A stretch of DNA of 64,000 nt from Vibrio alfacsensis (GCF_003544875.1 NZ_CP032093.1:744001-808000); one strand, 5' to 3'; counted from the first letter of the stretch, positions 53,996 to 63,748 are shown. Notes: generated by a model not told the origin, from the letters alone. A program made the numbers and translations.

Positions 53996-54739
53996 ATGAA
54001 GAAACTGCTCACATTCTCATTGTTGATGGTTAGTGCAAGTAGCTACGCGGCCCAGTGTCGTATTGATATAAATAATGAAGTTCGTATGGATGGTCAAAAT
54101 CTCGAAATTGTCCATGCTAACGGCGAAAAAGCAGTGGTTGATGAAGAGAATAACTTATTCATCAAAGGTGAATTGATTGAGCTTGATGCCGATCAGAAAG
54201 CCGCCATCGAAGACTATCGTGAGAAAATGAATGCCTATATCCCACAAGCTAAGCAATTGGCCAGTGATGGTCTGGCTTTAGCGAACGATATTATTGACGA
54301 TATTGCGGTTAGTTTAGATGCCCCAGATGCTTTTGATAATGTGAAAGCCGCAGCCAAAACGTTCTTTGAGGATGTCGAGTCTCGTTATTACAAAAATGGT
54401 GATTTTATTTTACCAGCGGACAGTTTTGACTCGATGACAGAATCATGGACGGCTGATTTTGAAAAAGCACAAGAGATTTTCAACAAAGAATTCTTAACGA
54501 GTGCTTTTGATGCATTGTCTGCCAAGATGAAAGAAGAGGGTGGTTTGAATTTAACGGCGCTCTCTGAAAGCATGACAGAGTTGCAAGCGAAAGTAGCTCA
54601 ACGTTTGGCTGAACACTCTAAAGAAGTCGAGCAGCAGGCCGAGGGGCTATGTGATTCGTTGGATGAAATGGCGGATCAAGAGCAAGATTTGCTCAAGAAG
54701 ATTCCAGAATTAAAAGATTATCAAGTCTTTACCATCTGA
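53996..54739 (+). CDS. yggN: YggN family protein (DUF2884), periplasmic
   Basis: A 247-residue protein with a signal peptide (MKKLLTFSLLMVSASSYA-AQC), from the Met at 53996; the frame further upstream lacks a signal. It is mostly alpha-helical and acidic. Matches YggN/DUF2884, role unknown. Followed by a strong terminator. Confidence 0.85.
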   Translation: MKKLLTFSLLMVSASSYAAQCRIDINNEVRMDGQNLEIVHANGEKAVVDEENNLFIKGELIELDADQKAAIEDYREKMNAYIPQAKQLASDGLALANDIIDDIAVSLDAPDAFDNVKAAAKTFFEDVESRYYKNGDFILPADSFDSMTESWTADFEKAQEIFNKEFLTSAFDALSAKMKEEGGLNLTALSESMTELQAKVAQRLAEHSKEVEQQAEGLCDSLDEMADQEQDLLKKIPELKDYQVFTI

Positions 54740-54770
54740 TGGTTTGATCGTTTACAGGTCACATATAGAT

Positions 54771-54796
54771 AAACCGCTGATTATGTTCAGCGGTTT
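54771..54796 (+). terminator. Rho-independent terminator after yggN
   Basis: AAACCGCTGA / TCAGCGGTTT stem, followed by TTTTTG. Confidence 0.92.
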
Positions 54797-54884
54797 TTTT
54801 GTTTTAGTTTGAGGGGTTTATAGCAGTTTACAAATATTGTTGAGGACAAGCGTGCTGATTGTCGAGTAATTAACCTAAATTTTC

Positions 54885-54911
54885 TTGTCGAATGGGGGAT
54901 ATTGCTATAAT
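54885..54911 (+). promoter_or_regulatory. Promoter of the SNF transporter gene (extended -10)
   Basis: TTGTCG, 15-base spacer, TGCTATAAT: a perfect TATAAT with the TGN extension, 40 bases before the ATG at 54951. Confidence 0.6.
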
Positions 54912-54950
54912 GTACTAGCTCACTAGTTCATTGATGTGTGTGTAAGTAGT

Positions 54951-56315
54951 ATGACACAACAAACCTCTTCTCAACCTCGTGAGCATTTTGGCTCACGTCT
55001 TGGATTTATCTTAGCCGCTGCGGGAGCTGCCGTTGGTCTAGGAAATATTTGGGGGTTTCCAACCCAAGCTGCGAGTAATGGCGGTGGTGCTTTCTTACTT
55101 GTTTATTTGGTGATGATTCTTATTGTTGCTTTTCCAATGCTTGTGGTTGAAATGGCGATTGGTCGCTATGGCCAAGCAAACCCGGTTGATAGCATGCGCT
55201 CTCTTACTGACAACCCTACCGGTAAAAAGCTTGGTGGTATTGTTGGTTGGATTGGCCTGAGTGTACCAAGCGCAGTGTTGGCGTTTTATTCGATTGTTGG
55301 TGGTTGGTTGATCTGCTTTATGCTAGGTGCCGTTACCGACATCATGGGAATGGAAGCCGCAACCCAGTGGTTGAAAGGCTTTAGTGTGGAACGCAACCTT
55401 TTTGGTACGATCATCTTTTATGTTCTCACTATTTTGATTGTACAAGGCGGTGTGAAACAGGGTATTGAGAAGTGGTCAACACGTTTGATGCCAGCACTGT
55501 TCATTCTCTTCGGTCTGCTATTTATCTACATCATGACGCAAAACGGTGCGATGGAGGGGTTGAAGCATTACTTAGTGCCAGACTTTGAAAAAGTATTGGA
55601 TCGAAAACTTATCCTTGCTGCAATGGGTCAAGGCTTCTTCTCGCTGACCATTGGTGGTTGTTCAATGCTGATCTACGGCTCTTACTTAAGTAAGAAAGAG
55701 AACCTACCTAAGATGGCCATGAACGTGACGATGGTGGATACTGCGGTTGCTTTCATTGCCGGTCTTGTTGTCATGCCTGCTATGTTTGTCGCGATGCAAA
55801 AAGGCGTACAAATTTACGCGGAAGATGGGTCATTACTCAGTTCAGATACTCTGGTATTTACGGTTTTACCATTGATGTTTGATAGCTTAGGCTTACTTGG
55901 TCAACTGTTCTCAATCGTATTTTTCTTGCTACTGACGATTGCGGCACTCACATCGTCAATTTCGATGCTTGAATGCCCAGTTGCACTGGTGGGCGAGCGC
56001 TTTAATACCAAACGCAGTACAACAAGCTGGGTGTTAGGTGGATTGATTGCACTGTTCAGTGTGGTTATCGTGTTTAACTTCGGCGCACTGTTTGGCATGG
56101 TTGCGACTATCGCGACGCAATACTTACAACCGATGGCGGCACTGTTGTTCTGTCTGTTTGGTGGTTGGGTATGGAATCGTCACTCGAAAATCAAAGAGCT
56201 TGAGCAAGGCTTTCCTGAGTTCACACAAGGCTGGTTTGGTAAGCTGTGGCCGGCCTACGTGAAGTTCGTGTGTCCGGTACTTGTGGCTACTGTGATCTGG
56301 GCTTCATTCGGCTAA
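54951..56315 (+). CDS. Sodium-dependent (SNF/NSS family) amino-acid transporter
   Basis: A 454-residue LeuT-fold protein with 11-12 helices. The N-terminal signature GSRLGFILAAAGAAVGLGN and NGGGAFLLVYLVMI identify the family (tryptophan, tyrosine or other neutral amino acids). The substrate cannot be set by sequence. Starts at Met 54951. Confidence 0.9.
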   Translation: MTQQTSSQPREHFGSRLGFILAAAGAAVGLGNIWGFPTQAASNGGGAFLLVYLVMILIVAFPMLVVEMAIGRYGQANPVDSMRSLTDNPTGKKLGGIVGWIGLSVPSAVLAFYSIVGGWLICFMLGAVTDIMGMEAATQWLKGFSVERNLFGTIIFYVLTILIVQGGVKQGIEKWSTRLMPALFILFGLLFIYIMTQNGAMEGLKHYLVPDFEKVLDRKLILAAMGQGFFSLTIGGCSMLIYGSYLSKKENLPKMAMNVTMVDTAVAFIAGLVVMPAMFVAMQKGVQIYAEDGSLLSSDTLVFTVLPLMFDSLGLLGQLFSIVFFLLLTIAALTSSISMLECPVALVGERFNTKRSTTSWVLGGLIALFSVVIVFNFGALFGMVATIATQYLQPMAALLFCLFGGWVWNRHSKIKELEQGFPEFTQGWFGKLWPAYVKFVCPVLVATVIWASFG

Positions 56316-56340
56316 CTACCGTAGGTCATTGACAAAAGAA

Positions 56341-56370
56341 AAGGGCTTGATGGTGATTCATCAAGCCCTT
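56341..56370. terminator. Bidirectional terminator, SNF transporter / DUF4250
   Basis: A 12-bp perfect stem AAGGGCTTGATG / CATCAAGCCCTT, T-rich on both sides, between convergent genes. Confidence 0.88.
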
Positions 56371-56402
56371 ATTTTATTTGCTATTTCGACGGTTCGTTAA
56401 GA

Positions 56403-56594
56403 TTAACGGAACTGGCCAGCATCAGGTAAAAAATCAAAACCCGCAGATGCCAATTTTGCTTCAAGTGCTGCGCGATCGATTTCATAGAACGTAGCCAACT
56501 TATCTAGATCGCCACCAAAATCATCACGAAGTTTCATGTTGACGATGCTCATCAGCATGATCGGATCCATCGATTCAAAGTTTGCTAAGTTCAT
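56403..56594 (-). CDS. DUF4250 family protein, 63 aa
   Basis: Small cytoplasmic protein (NFESMDPIMLMSIVNMKLRD, ASAGFDFLP) matching the DUF4250 family of Vibrio and enterics; function unknown. It follows the yaeP-like gene by 2 bases. Confidence 0.85.
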   Translation of the reverse strand: MNLANFESMDPIMLMSIVNMKLRDDFGGDLDKLATFYEIDRAALEAKLASAGFDFLPDAGQFR

Positions 56595-56596
56595 CG

Positions 56597-56800
56597 CTAG
56601 TCCTCAAAATCTGAAATGAGCAGGTTGGCCGCCGCAAATGCAGCTTTTTCACGAACATCTTTCGGTAGTGATTCATCCGCTGCCACATCGTTCAGTGCTT
56701 TCACTGCACATGAAATTGCTTGAGGAATGTAGCCTTGATCGCCACTACCGATTTGAGCGTAAAGCTCACGAACCAAATCACAACAGCCGTATACTTGCAT
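56597..56800 (-). CDS. yaeP: YaeP family protein (UPF0253)
   Basis: A 67-residue protein with [18 protein letters not shown] and [17 protein letters not shown], typical of YaeP. Role unknown. GGAAAG ribosome site. Co-directional with the DUF4250 gene. Confidence 0.9.
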   Translation of the reverse strand: MQVYGCCDLVRELYAQIGSGDQGYIPQAISCAVKALNDVAADESLPKDVREKAAFAAANLLISDFED

Positions 56801-56911
56801 GTTTTCTTTCCACTAAATGATAACTTATCTCAATATACACATAGCCGTTTTGAAACTCAAAGCAGAGCGTTGTTTTGGCTCAAATTCACAGGCAATTTGA
56901 GTGAAAATGTA

Positions 56912-57580
56912 TCACTGTAATTGCGCTTCTAGTTGATAAGTTACTTCGGGAGACAGATTCAACTGCTTCGCAAGCTCTTGTAAATAAGCTTTTTCCATGA
57001 AGTTTTGTTCATCAGCGACTATCAAAGAGGCAAGATAAATCTCTGATGCCTGTTGTGGAGACGTTGCTAAACGCGCAATTTCCGCAGGATCGAGAGGTTT
57101 GTGTAGCTCTTGATGAACGAGCTGTCTTACGTGATCGTCTGCGCCCATTTCCGTCAGTGCTTGTTCGATGCGAGCCATTTCTTCTTGGTCAACATGGCCA
57201 TCGGCTTTTGCTGCACCAATCATGGCTTTGAGAATCAGTTTGGCGTGTTTATTATCCTCTGGGTCAAAGGCTTCGCTGACGCCTTGTGTATCTTGTTTGG
57301 CTTGCCAATCGTTGTAGACTTTGTAAGCCAGTGCGCCAAGGGCCGCTGCACCGCCAACTTTAAGCGCGCCAGTGCCCATTTTCTTCGCCATTTTTTTGCT
57401 CTTTTTTGAGCCCATCAGCATACCAATAAGACCACCGCCAATCGCGCCTGCCCCAAGGGTTTTCAGTTGGCTAGAACTTGAGGACGATTTGATATTGTTG
57501 GTCTGCTTGCTGAGCGCATCGGCACCTTGCTTGAGCAAGTCTGATTTGAGAGCTTGATTAAGAAGATTTTTTAGATCCAT
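56912..57580 (-). CDS. DUF533 (YebE-like) inner membrane protein
   Basis: Start at the Met at 57580 (MDLKNLLNQALKSDLLK); 222 residues. A glycine-rich segment (GAGAIGGGLIGMLMG) is followed by a TerB-like helical domain (AMIGAAKADGHVDQEEMARI). Family YebE/DUF533, a Cpx-regulated protein in E. coli. The 23 extra upstream codons lack a ribosome site. Confidence 0.88.
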   Translation of the reverse strand: MDLKNLLNQALKSDLLKQGADALSKQTNNIKSSSSSSQLKTLGAGAIGGGLIGMLMGSKKSKKMAKKMGTGALKVGGAAALGALAYKVYNDWQAKQDTQGVSEAFDPEDNKHAKLILKAMIGAAKADGHVDQEEMARIEQALTEMGADDHVRQLVHQELHKPLDPAEIARLATSPQQASEIYLASLIVADEQNFMEKAYLQELAKQLNLSPEVTYQLEAQLQ

Positions 57581-57673
57581 AGCTGAACTCCTTACTAGAT
57601 TGAATCCAGTGTAAGGTGATGAATCTGAATAAAAGATTAACAGAGGCAATCAATTCTACCTTTGCCGCAATAA

Positions 57674-57701
57674 AAAAGGGCTGACCGAAGCCAACCCTTT
57701 T
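57674..57701 (-). terminator. Rho-independent terminator of proS
   Basis: On the minus strand GGGTTGGC-TTCG-GTCAGCCC with flanking A/T pairs and a stable TTCG loop, followed by TTTTTT. Confidence 0.85.
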
Positions 57702-57743
57702 GAGTGTTATTAAATAACGTTGAATATCAGAGAATAACGTGGA

Positions 57744-59459
57744 TTATTTTAGTTGAGCTTTAACGTGCTCAACGATATCAGCCATCGCTACCGCTGTTTT
57801 CTCACCGCTACGACGGTTCTTGTATTCGAAGTTACCTTCGTCCATGCTGCGGTCACCAATCACGATAGTGTGAGGGATACCGATCAGTTCCATATCAGAG
57901 AACATTACACCTGGGCGTTCTTTACGGTCATCGAATAGCACTTCGATACCCATAGCTGTCAGCTCAGCGTATAGCTTCTCTGCTGCTTCTTGAACTCGCT
58001 CAGATTTGTGCATGTTCATTGGAACGATAGCAACTTGGAAAGGCGCTAGTGCGTCTGGCCAGATGATGCCGTACTTGTCGTGGTTCTGTTCAATCGCAGA
58101 AGCAACAACACGTGATACACCGATACCGTAACAACCCATCTCTAGGATCACGTTCTTACCGTTAGAATCTAGAACACCACAGTTCATCGCTTCAGAGTAA
58201 ACATTACCTAGTTGGAAGATGTGGCCAACCTCGATACCACGCTTAAGCATGATAGTACCTTGACCACATGGGCTTGGGTCACCTTCTACGACATTACGTA
58301 GGTCAGCAACTTGACCAAGCTCTACATCGCGACCCCAGTTGATACCGAAGTAGTGTTTGCCATCAATGTTCGCGCCAGCGCCAAAATCGCTCATTACTGC
58401 AACAGAGCGGTCAACGATGAATGGTAGCTCAAGACCAACAGGACCTAGTGAACCTGCGCCCGCACCGATTAGCTCGCGCATTTCTTCTTCTGTTGCCATC
58501 TCTAGAGGAGAAGCAACTTCAGCTAGGTTTTCTGCTTTGATTTCATTCAGCTCGTGGTCGCCACGGATGATCAGTGCAACAATCGGTGCTTCGATTTCAT
58601 CTGAAGCTTTAACGAACAGAGTTTTAACCGTTTTCTCGATTGCTAGGCCATGTTGTTCAACCAATTCCGCGATTGTTTTTGCGTTTGGCGTGTCAACAAG
58701 CGTCATCTCTTGAGTTGGCTGTGCACGTTCAGTTGCAGGTGCAACCGCTTCTGCTTTTTCAATGTTTGCCGCGTAATCAGATTCTGTCGAGAATGCGATT
58801 AAGTCTTCGCCGCTTTCAGCTAGAACGTGGAACTCTTGAGAGCCGTTACCACCGATAGCGCCAGAATCAGCCAGTACTGGACGGTACTCAAGGCCCATAC
58901 GGTCAAATGCTTTGCAGTAAGCATCGTGCATCGCTTGGTAAGATTTCTCTAGGCCAGCTTTGTCGATATCAAAGCTGTATGCATCCATCATGCAGAATTC
59001 GCGCGCGCGCATCACGCCAAAACGTGGGCGGCGTTCATCACGGAATTTCGTTTGGATCTGGTAAAGGTTAATTGGAAGCTGCTTGTAAGAGCTTACTTCG
59101 TTACGAACCAATGCAGTGATCACTTCTTCTGCTGTTGGGCTAAGTACAAACGGACGAACATGGCGGTCAGTAAAGCGAAGCAGTTCAGGACCCATCTTCT
59201 CAGAGCGGCCTGTTTCTTCCCATAGTTCAAACGGCTGAACAACGGGCATCAAAGTTTCGATTGCACCTGCATTGTCGATTTCTTGACGAACGATGTTTTC
59301 GACTTTACGCAGTACACGTAGACCAGTAGGCAGCCAGGTGTATAGACCTGAAGCCAGCTTACGGATCATACCCGCACGTAGCATGAGCTGGTGGCTCACT
59401 ACTTCTGCGTCGTTTGGAGTCTCCTTCAGAGTAGAAAGAAGATAATTACTGGTACGCAT
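57744..59459 (-). CDS. proS: Prolyl-tRNA synthetase
   Basis: A 571-residue class II aminoacyl-tRNA synthetase charging tRNA-Pro. The bacterial type is shown by the inserted YbaK-like editing domain (about residues 230-390) between motifs 2 and 3. Motif 2 is [17 protein letters not shown]; the C-terminal anticodon domain begins around [12 protein letters not shown]. Confidence 0.96.
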   Translation of the reverse strand: MRTSNYLLSTLKETPNDAEVVSHQLMLRAGMIRKLASGLYTWLPTGLRVLRKVENIVRQEIDNAGAIETLMPVVQPFELWEETGRSEKMGPELLRFTDRHVRPFVLSPTAEEVITALVRNEVSSYKQLPINLYQIQTKFRDERRPRFGVMRAREFCMMDAYSFDIDKAGLEKSYQAMHDAYCKAFDRMGLEYRPVLADSGAIGGNGSQEFHVLAESGEDLIAFSTESDYAANIEKAEAVAPATERAQPTQEMTLVDTPNAKTIAELVEQHGLAIEKTVKTLFVKASDEIEAPIVALIIRGDHELNEIKAENLAEVASPLEMATEEEMRELIGAGAGSLGPVGLELPFIVDRSVAVMSDFGAGANIDGKHYFGINWGRDVELGQVADLRNVVEGDPSPCGQGTIMLKRGIEVGHIFQLGNVYSEAMNCGVLDSNGKNVILEMGCYGIGVSRVVASAIEQNHDKYGIIWPDALAPFQVAIVPMNMHKSERVQEAAEKLYAELTAMGIEVLFDDRKERPGVMFSDMELIGIPHTIVIGDRSMDEGNFEYKNRRSGEKTAVAMADIVEHVKAQLK

Positions 59460-59569
59460 TAAATTTATCCGTTTATTAAAGTTAAATACTCAAGTCGCTA
59501 TGAACAAGAGCATGAGGATCCCAATAGGGAAAATTGTTAGCCGCTTATAATATCAGCCAAATGGCTTTG

Positions 59570-60265
59570 TCAAAAGCTTTCGATCGCAGTAACTGATATT
59601 AAGTTTTCGTTGACGGTAAACTTCACGTTTAGATTGAACAAATTTACCGCATATTCTTTACTGTCTGGTTTGTTTTTCTTATACGCAGGACGAGGATCTT
59701 GGGCGAGAACTTGTTCAATCACCGTTTTTACATACTCGGTGTCGCTATGCTTGTTTAGTACGGCTAGTGCAGGAAATGAAAAGCTCACGGAGCAAGTTTC
59801 AGGTTCGTTATCCGCATAGCCACCTTGTGCTGTAGGAATGGAATCTGAATAGGGAATGTAAGGTTTAATGTCGATGACCGGCGTGCCATCAACTAAGTCT
59901 ACGCTACCAAGATCTAAATATATCTGGTCGCCCTTTTTGGATATGCCTTGTACTTCGACTGCCGACATTCCAATTCCGTTAGGTCTGAATGTAGAACGTG
60001 ACGCAAATACACCAATGCGTTCATTTCCTCCTAAACGAGGAGGTCGAACGGTTGGTTTCCAACCAGCTTCCAAGTTTTGGTCAAACAAAAATAGTAACCA
60101 CACGTGAGAAAATAACTCTAGGCCACGCACGGCTTGTGGGCTATTCGCACTTCCGGTAAGTCTCACGCGCGATTTTGCCGCAGGGACCAACCGTGGTTGA
60201 CGAGGAACAGCAAACTTCTCTTTATAAGGGCTTTCAATAACGCCAATAGGTTCGATGGAATACAT
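59570..60265 (-). CDS. trmO: tRNA (adenine37-N6)-methyltransferase TrmO
   Basis: A 231-residue TsaA/TrmO beta-barrel methyltransferase; start at MYSIEPIGVIESPYKEKF (60265). It methylates t6A37 in tRNA-Thr. PRLGGNERIGVFASRSTFRPN is the SAM-site segment. The preceding 13 codons in the frame are not part of the family. Confidence 0.92.
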   Translation of the reverse strand: MYSIEPIGVIESPYKEKFAVPRQPRLVPAAKSRVRLTGSANSPQAVRGLELFSHVWLLFLFDQNLEAGWKPTVRPPRLGGNERIGVFASRSTFRPNGIGMSAVEVQGISKKGDQIYLDLGSVDLVDGTPVIDIKPYIPYSDSIPTAQGGYADNEPETCSVSFSFPALAVLNKHSDTEYVKTVIEQVLAQDPRPAYKKNKPDSKEYAVNLFNLNVKFTVNENLISVTAIESF

Positions 60266-60604
60266 GATTCGTGTTTTCAATAAAGGTTGTTTGGAAAATA
60301 GCACACATTTTACTTGGATTACTGGTTAAGGGTGAAGAATGTACTGAGGCCTTTGTTGTTTGCTGATAGTCGAATGAGCTTTACCATCGCGCCAACTTAT
60401 TAATGTTAGTAATTTATAATTCCAGGTTATATTTATTATCTAGGTGATATAACTATATTTATGTCAAAACTGGCTATAAATTCGACGTTTGCTTACATTT
60501 TGTAACCTTTTGAACTTTAACTTAACCCTTTGTGTCGAGTACCCTGCGCAAGCTTTGTGACATTTTGTCACAATTGCGCAGGAATAAATACAAGGAGGGA
60601 ACAG
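60266..60604. other. Divergent region between trmO and the AbgT-family gene
   Basis: About 340 bases, AT-rich, with the long inverted repeat at 60544-60581 just before a strong ribosome site (AAGGAGGG) of the transporter gene. Confidence 0.6.
60544..60581 (+). promoter_or_regulatory. Long inverted repeat / leader hairpin before the AbgT-family gene
   Basis: Inner arms TTGTGACA / TGTCACAA (3-base spacer) continue, after a small asymmetric bulge, into CTGCGCA / TGCGCAG. It ends about 24 bases before the ATG. It could be an operator or an RNA hairpin near the ribosome site; the inner palindrome resembles TGTGA-N-TCACA sites but with a 7-base centre. Confidence 0.6.
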
Positions 60605-62191
60605 ATGAGTTCATCTGCTTCAATGAAACAAAATTCACCAAAGAAGCCGCTATTTACGCGTTTTCTAGATACTGTCGAATATTTGGGGAACCTTTTACCC
60701 CACCCAATCACGCTTTTTGCCATTTTCTGCCTTGCGATCCTAGTTATGTCGGGTGTCGCGGGTTATTTTGAGGTTTCTGTTGTTGATCCTCGCCCAGAAG
60801 GTGCTCCTGGTCGTGCGGCAGACGGTATGATCCAAGTGGTCAGTCTGTTGAACGCCGACGGCCTACAGTTGATCGTTACAAACCTAGTTAAGAATTTTGT
60901 AGGCTTCGCACCATTAGGTACCGTACTGGTTGCGATGCTTGGTGTTGCCATTGCAGAACATTCTGGACTACTTTCTGCTGCAATGCGTGGCCTAGTAATG
61001 GGCGCTTCTCAGCGCATGGTGACGGTCACCGTCGTTTTCGCTGGTATCATTTCAAACACGGCTTCTGAGCTTGGTTATGTGGTATTGATCCCACTCGCGG
61101 CAATGCTGTTCCATTCTCTAGGTCGTCACCCACTTGCTGGTCTAGCTGCCGCGTTTGCTGGTGTATCTGGTGGTTACTCCGCAAACCTACTGATTGGTAC
61201 GGTTGACCCATTGCTTTCAGGTATTACTGAAACCGCAGCACAGATGATTGACCCAACTTACACCGTTGGTCCTGAAGTAAACTGGTACTTCATGTTTGTT
61301 TCGACGTTCTTCATCGCGATTACCGGTGCATTTGTTACTGAGAAAATCGTTGAGCCAAAACTTGGCAAATACAATGATGAAGAGGCGGCTGAAGACTTAT
61401 CTCAAGATAAAATGGGTGGTCTGACTGACGTAGAGAAGAAAGGTCTTAAACTGGCGGGTATTGCAGTATTGGCTGTTTCTGCACTACTAGCATGGACGAT
61501 TGTTCCTGCTGATGGTGTTCTACGTTCTGACGCTGGCACAGTAGCGGGTTCTCCATTCTTGAAGAGTATCGTCGCGTTTATCTTTGTTTTCTTCGCAGTA
61601 CCGGGCTTTGTTTACGGTCGCGTTGTTGGCACTATGAAAAATGATCGCGATGTGATTGATGCCATGTCGAAGTCAATGTCGTCAATGGGTATGTACATCG
61701 TACTGGTATTCTTTGCTGCGCAATTTGTTGCTTTCTTTAAGTGGACGAACTTTGGTCAAGTGTTTGCAGTAGCAGGTGCAAGCTTCTTACAAGAAATTGG
61801 TCTAACTGGCCCAATGCTGTTCTTTGCCTTCATCTTAATGTGTGGGTTCATTAACTTGATGATTGGTTCAGCATCAGCGCAGTGGGCAGTAACTGCACCA
61901 ATCTTTGTACCAATGCTAATGCTAGTCGGTTACGCGCCTGAAACGATTCAAGCGGCTTACCGTATCGGTGACTCAACGACGAACATCATCACACCAATGA
62001 TGAGTTACTTCGGCCTTATCCTTGCTGTGGCGACTCGCTATATGAAGAACCTAGGTATCGGTACGCTGATCGCGACCATGTTGCCTTACTCGATTGTCTT
62101 CCTTGTTGGTTGGAGTGTGCTGTTCTACCTGTGGGTATTCGTATTCGGTCTGCCTGTAGGTCCTGGTGCGGCAACGTACTACACGCCTTAA
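60605..62191 (+). CDS. AbgT-family transporter (p-aminobenzoyl-glutamate type)
   Basis: A 528-residue membrane protein with about 12 hydrophobic segments. NLLPHPITLFAIF, NTASELGYVVLIPLAAMLFH and RIGDSTTNIITPMMSYFGL are AbgT hallmarks. Family members import p-aminobenzoyl-glutamate or export antimetabolites such as sulfonamides (MtrF); the substrate here is unknown. ATG 60605 follows AAGGAGGG. Confidence 0.9.
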   Translation: MSSSASMKQNSPKKPLFTRFLDTVEYLGNLLPHPITLFAIFCLAILVMSGVAGYFEVSVVDPRPEGAPGRAADGMIQVVSLLNADGLQLIVTNLVKNFVGFAPLGTVLVAMLGVAIAEHSGLLSAAMRGLVMGASQRMVTVTVVFAGIISNTASELGYVVLIPLAAMLFHSLGRHPLAGLAAAFAGVSGGYSANLLIGTVDPLLSGITETAAQMIDPTYTVGPEVNWYFMFVSTFFIAITGAFVTEKIVEPKLGKYNDEEAAEDLSQDKMGGLTDVEKKGLKLAGIAVLAVSALLAWTIVPADGVLRSDAGTVAGSPFLKSIVAFIFVFFAVPGFVYGRVVGTMKNDRDVIDAMSKSMSSMGMYIVLVFFAAQFVAFFKWTNFGQVFAVAGASFLQEIGLTGPMLFFAFILMCGFINLMIGSASAQWAVTAPIFVPMLMLVGYAPETIQAAYRIGDSTTNIITPMMSYFGLILAVATRYMKNLGIGTLIATMLPYSIVFLVGWSVLFYLWVFVFGLPVGPGAATYYTP

Positions 62192-62215
62192 TGAGCAATC
62201 TCATTTTGCTAAAAC

Positions 62216-62240
62216 AAAGCCTGCATTCGTTGCAGGCTTT
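62216..62240 (+). terminator. Rho-independent terminator of the AbgT-family gene
   Basis: AAAGCCTGCA / TGCAGGCTTT stem, loop TTCGT, then TTG T-rich. Confidence 0.88.
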
Positions 62241-62263
62241 TTGTTGTTTAGAGCGCTTGGGCG

Positions 62264-62707
62264 CTAGCGTTTTGCAAGAATTCGGTCGAGGTGATTGGCA
62301 AATTCACGGCGCTCTGTTTGAGATAAAGCCGCCGGACCACCCGTTTGTATGCCACTAGAACGCATGGTATCCATAAAGTCACGAATGTTTAAACGTGCTT
62401 TGATGGTATCTTTCGTGTATAGCTCGCCCCGAGAACTTAGTGCGAGCGCACCTTTGCTGATCACTTCATCCGCAAGGGGGATATCAGAAGTGATCACCAG
62501 GTCGTTGGCCTCAACACGACGTACAATTTCATTATCAGCGATGTCAAAGCCTGCGGGTACTTGAAGAGTGTGAATGTTCGCTCGCTTAGGCACAGGAACA
62601 AGGTGGTTAGCCACAAAAGTGCAATCAACACCTGTGCGCTCAGCAGCACGAACGATAGTTTCGCGGATGACTTTCGGACACGAATCCGCATCTACCCATA
62701 ATTTCAT
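62264..62707 (-). CDS. yaiI: YaiI/YqxD family protein (DUF188)
   Basis: A 147-residue protein with [15 protein letters not shown] and [20 protein letters not shown], typical of the DUF188 (PIN-like) family; possible nuclease-like fold, role unknown. It overlaps the next upstream gene by 4 bases (ATGA). Confidence 0.9.
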   Translation of the reverse strand: MKLWVDADSCPKVIRETIVRAAERTGVDCTFVANHLVPVPKRANIHTLQVPAGFDIADNEIVRRVEANDLVITSDIPLADEVISKGALALSSRGELYTKDTIKARLNIRDFMDTMRSSGIQTGGPAALSQTERREFANHLDRILAKR

Positions 62708-62997
62708 GATGTTTTCTCACTCATTTGTGCTTCTAGTCGTTCAATACGATCGAGTAGTTTTGCGACGGTATTTTCTAGAACAGTAATACGATCATCTTCT
62801 TTTGGTGTTTGCAACGCCACTTCGATTTTAGGAACGCCATTTGCGTTCTTCCAGCTCTTGATTGTCGCAATCAGTGCAGGCATTGGTACTGGTGTTTTCA
62901 TTCGAGCTTTAACCAGTGCTACGGTTGGCTCTTTACCTTGCTGCTGTAGCTGTTCCATCACGGCTTCCAGCTCTTTAGTGATGTCTTGAGTTAACAT
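62704..62997 (-). CDS. Hypothetical protein with C-terminal coiled coil, 97 aa
   Basis: The N-terminal half ([29 protein letters not shown]) resembles small KfrA-like helical DNA-binding N-termini; the C-terminal half is a coiled coil ([20 protein letters not shown]). Coupled to yaiI. Conserved-looking, function unknown. Confidence 0.75.
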   Translation of the reverse strand: MLTQDITKELEAVMEQLQQQGKEPTVALVKARMKTPVPMPALIATIKSWKNANGVPKIEVALQTPKEDDRITVLENTVAKLLDRIERLEAQMSEKTS

Positions 62998-63077
62998 AAT
63001 TTGTCCCTACTAAAATGACTTTTATCATCATACTTCGCACGACTTATTTTGGCGAATGGCAATTTCGGTAGAGCCTT

Positions 63078-63097
63078 GTGCGAGATCTCTTACACAG
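63078..63097 (+). promoter_or_regulatory. VarA/GacA-type upstream activating site
   Basis: TGTGCGAGATCTCTTACACA closely matches the palindrome TGTAAGAGATCTCTTACA bound by GacA/VarA/UvrY regulators. It lies about 165-175 bases before the predicted RNA start, the usual distance for csr/rsm RNA genes. Confidence 0.75.
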
Positions 63098-63217
63098 GTT
63101 GTGAGAGAAAACGATTTCGTCATCAACCAAATAGAAAATAAAGAATCTAAATGCATGAAATATAAGAATTTAACATCTTTTAACTAAAATTTTCGACAAA
63201 AGATTCTCTAAGGTAGA

Positions 63218-63245
63218 TTGAGATTTAAAGGGAAAAGCGTAAATT
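63218..63245 (+). promoter_or_regulatory. Promoter of the Csr sRNA
   Basis: TTGAGA, 16-base spacer, TAAATT, placing the RNA start near 63252. Confidence 0.5.
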
Positions 63246-63251
63246 AAACCT

Positions 63252-63658
63252 TGTCGGCAGGAAGCAGACACGGAACAGGAAAGCACCAAGGATTTGGTTA
63301 TCGTCAGGAAGACGATTTGGTTATTCAGGATGAGTGATCAAGCAAGGAGCGTAGGACATTGTAAGGATACAATCATCAATAGGATGTTGATGACTAAGGA
63401 TAGACAATGGACCCCTCATAGGATTGAGGTAAGGACAGCATCAGGAAGATGCAAGGGACACCGCTCAAGGAACAAGTGATGCGTGCTAACGAGGATTGTT
63501 AGCTATCAGGATGATAAGGACACCGCTAGGACGGCGACGTAAGGACCAAGCTGACGGATTCAGCCACTATTATGGATGATGCATGGAGCACTAATTAGTA
63601 GCCGGACTGCTGCGAGTAAGACTATGGCCCCGATACGTTTGTGTCGGGGCCTTTCTTA
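63252..63658 (+). ncRNA. csrB: CsrB-family small RNA (CsrA-sequestering)
   Basis: About 26 GGA motifs, most as AGGA or AAGGA, spread over 63260-63610 at short intervals with small inverted repeats that put GGA in loops (for example around GTCAGGAAGAC and TTGTAAGGATACAA). No coding frame fits. It ends with a strong terminator. Csr RNAs of Vibrio (CsrB, CsrC, CsrD) titrate CsrA; which of the three this is cannot be told by sequence inspection, so the symbol is provisional. The VarA-like site upstream supports the call. Confidence 0.85.
63626..63651 (+). terminator. Terminator of the Csr sRNA
   Basis: GGCCCCGA / TCGGGGCC stem (with inner ACGTTTGTG region), then TTTCTTATT. Confidence 0.92.
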
Positions 63659-63748
63659 TTATTGACGCTTTTATAAATCTAACCAATTGAAAGTCGTCAT
63701 GTCACATTATTTATAAAATCCTCATAACACTGAATAAAACAATCCAGA

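Larger units (their letters stand above)
62998..63251. other. Upstream region of the Csr sRNA gene
   Basis: About 250 bases without a gene; holds the VarA-like palindrome (63078) and a -35/-10 pair (63218-63245). Confidence 0.6.

Noticed and set aside
58357..58713. A 118-codon open frame antisense to proS
   Set aside because: Shadow of the conserved proS frame; no independent start signal or family resemblance.
63294..63479. A 61-codon open frame inside the Csr RNA
   Set aside because: The GGA-rich repeats and terminator explain the region as RNA; the frame has no ribosome site and no protein-like pattern.
63255..63620. The evenly spaced GGA-containing repeats considered as a CRISPR-like or tandem repeat array
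   Set aside because: The repeated unit is only AGGA/AAGGA with variable sequence between; no constant repeat of 23 bases or more exists.
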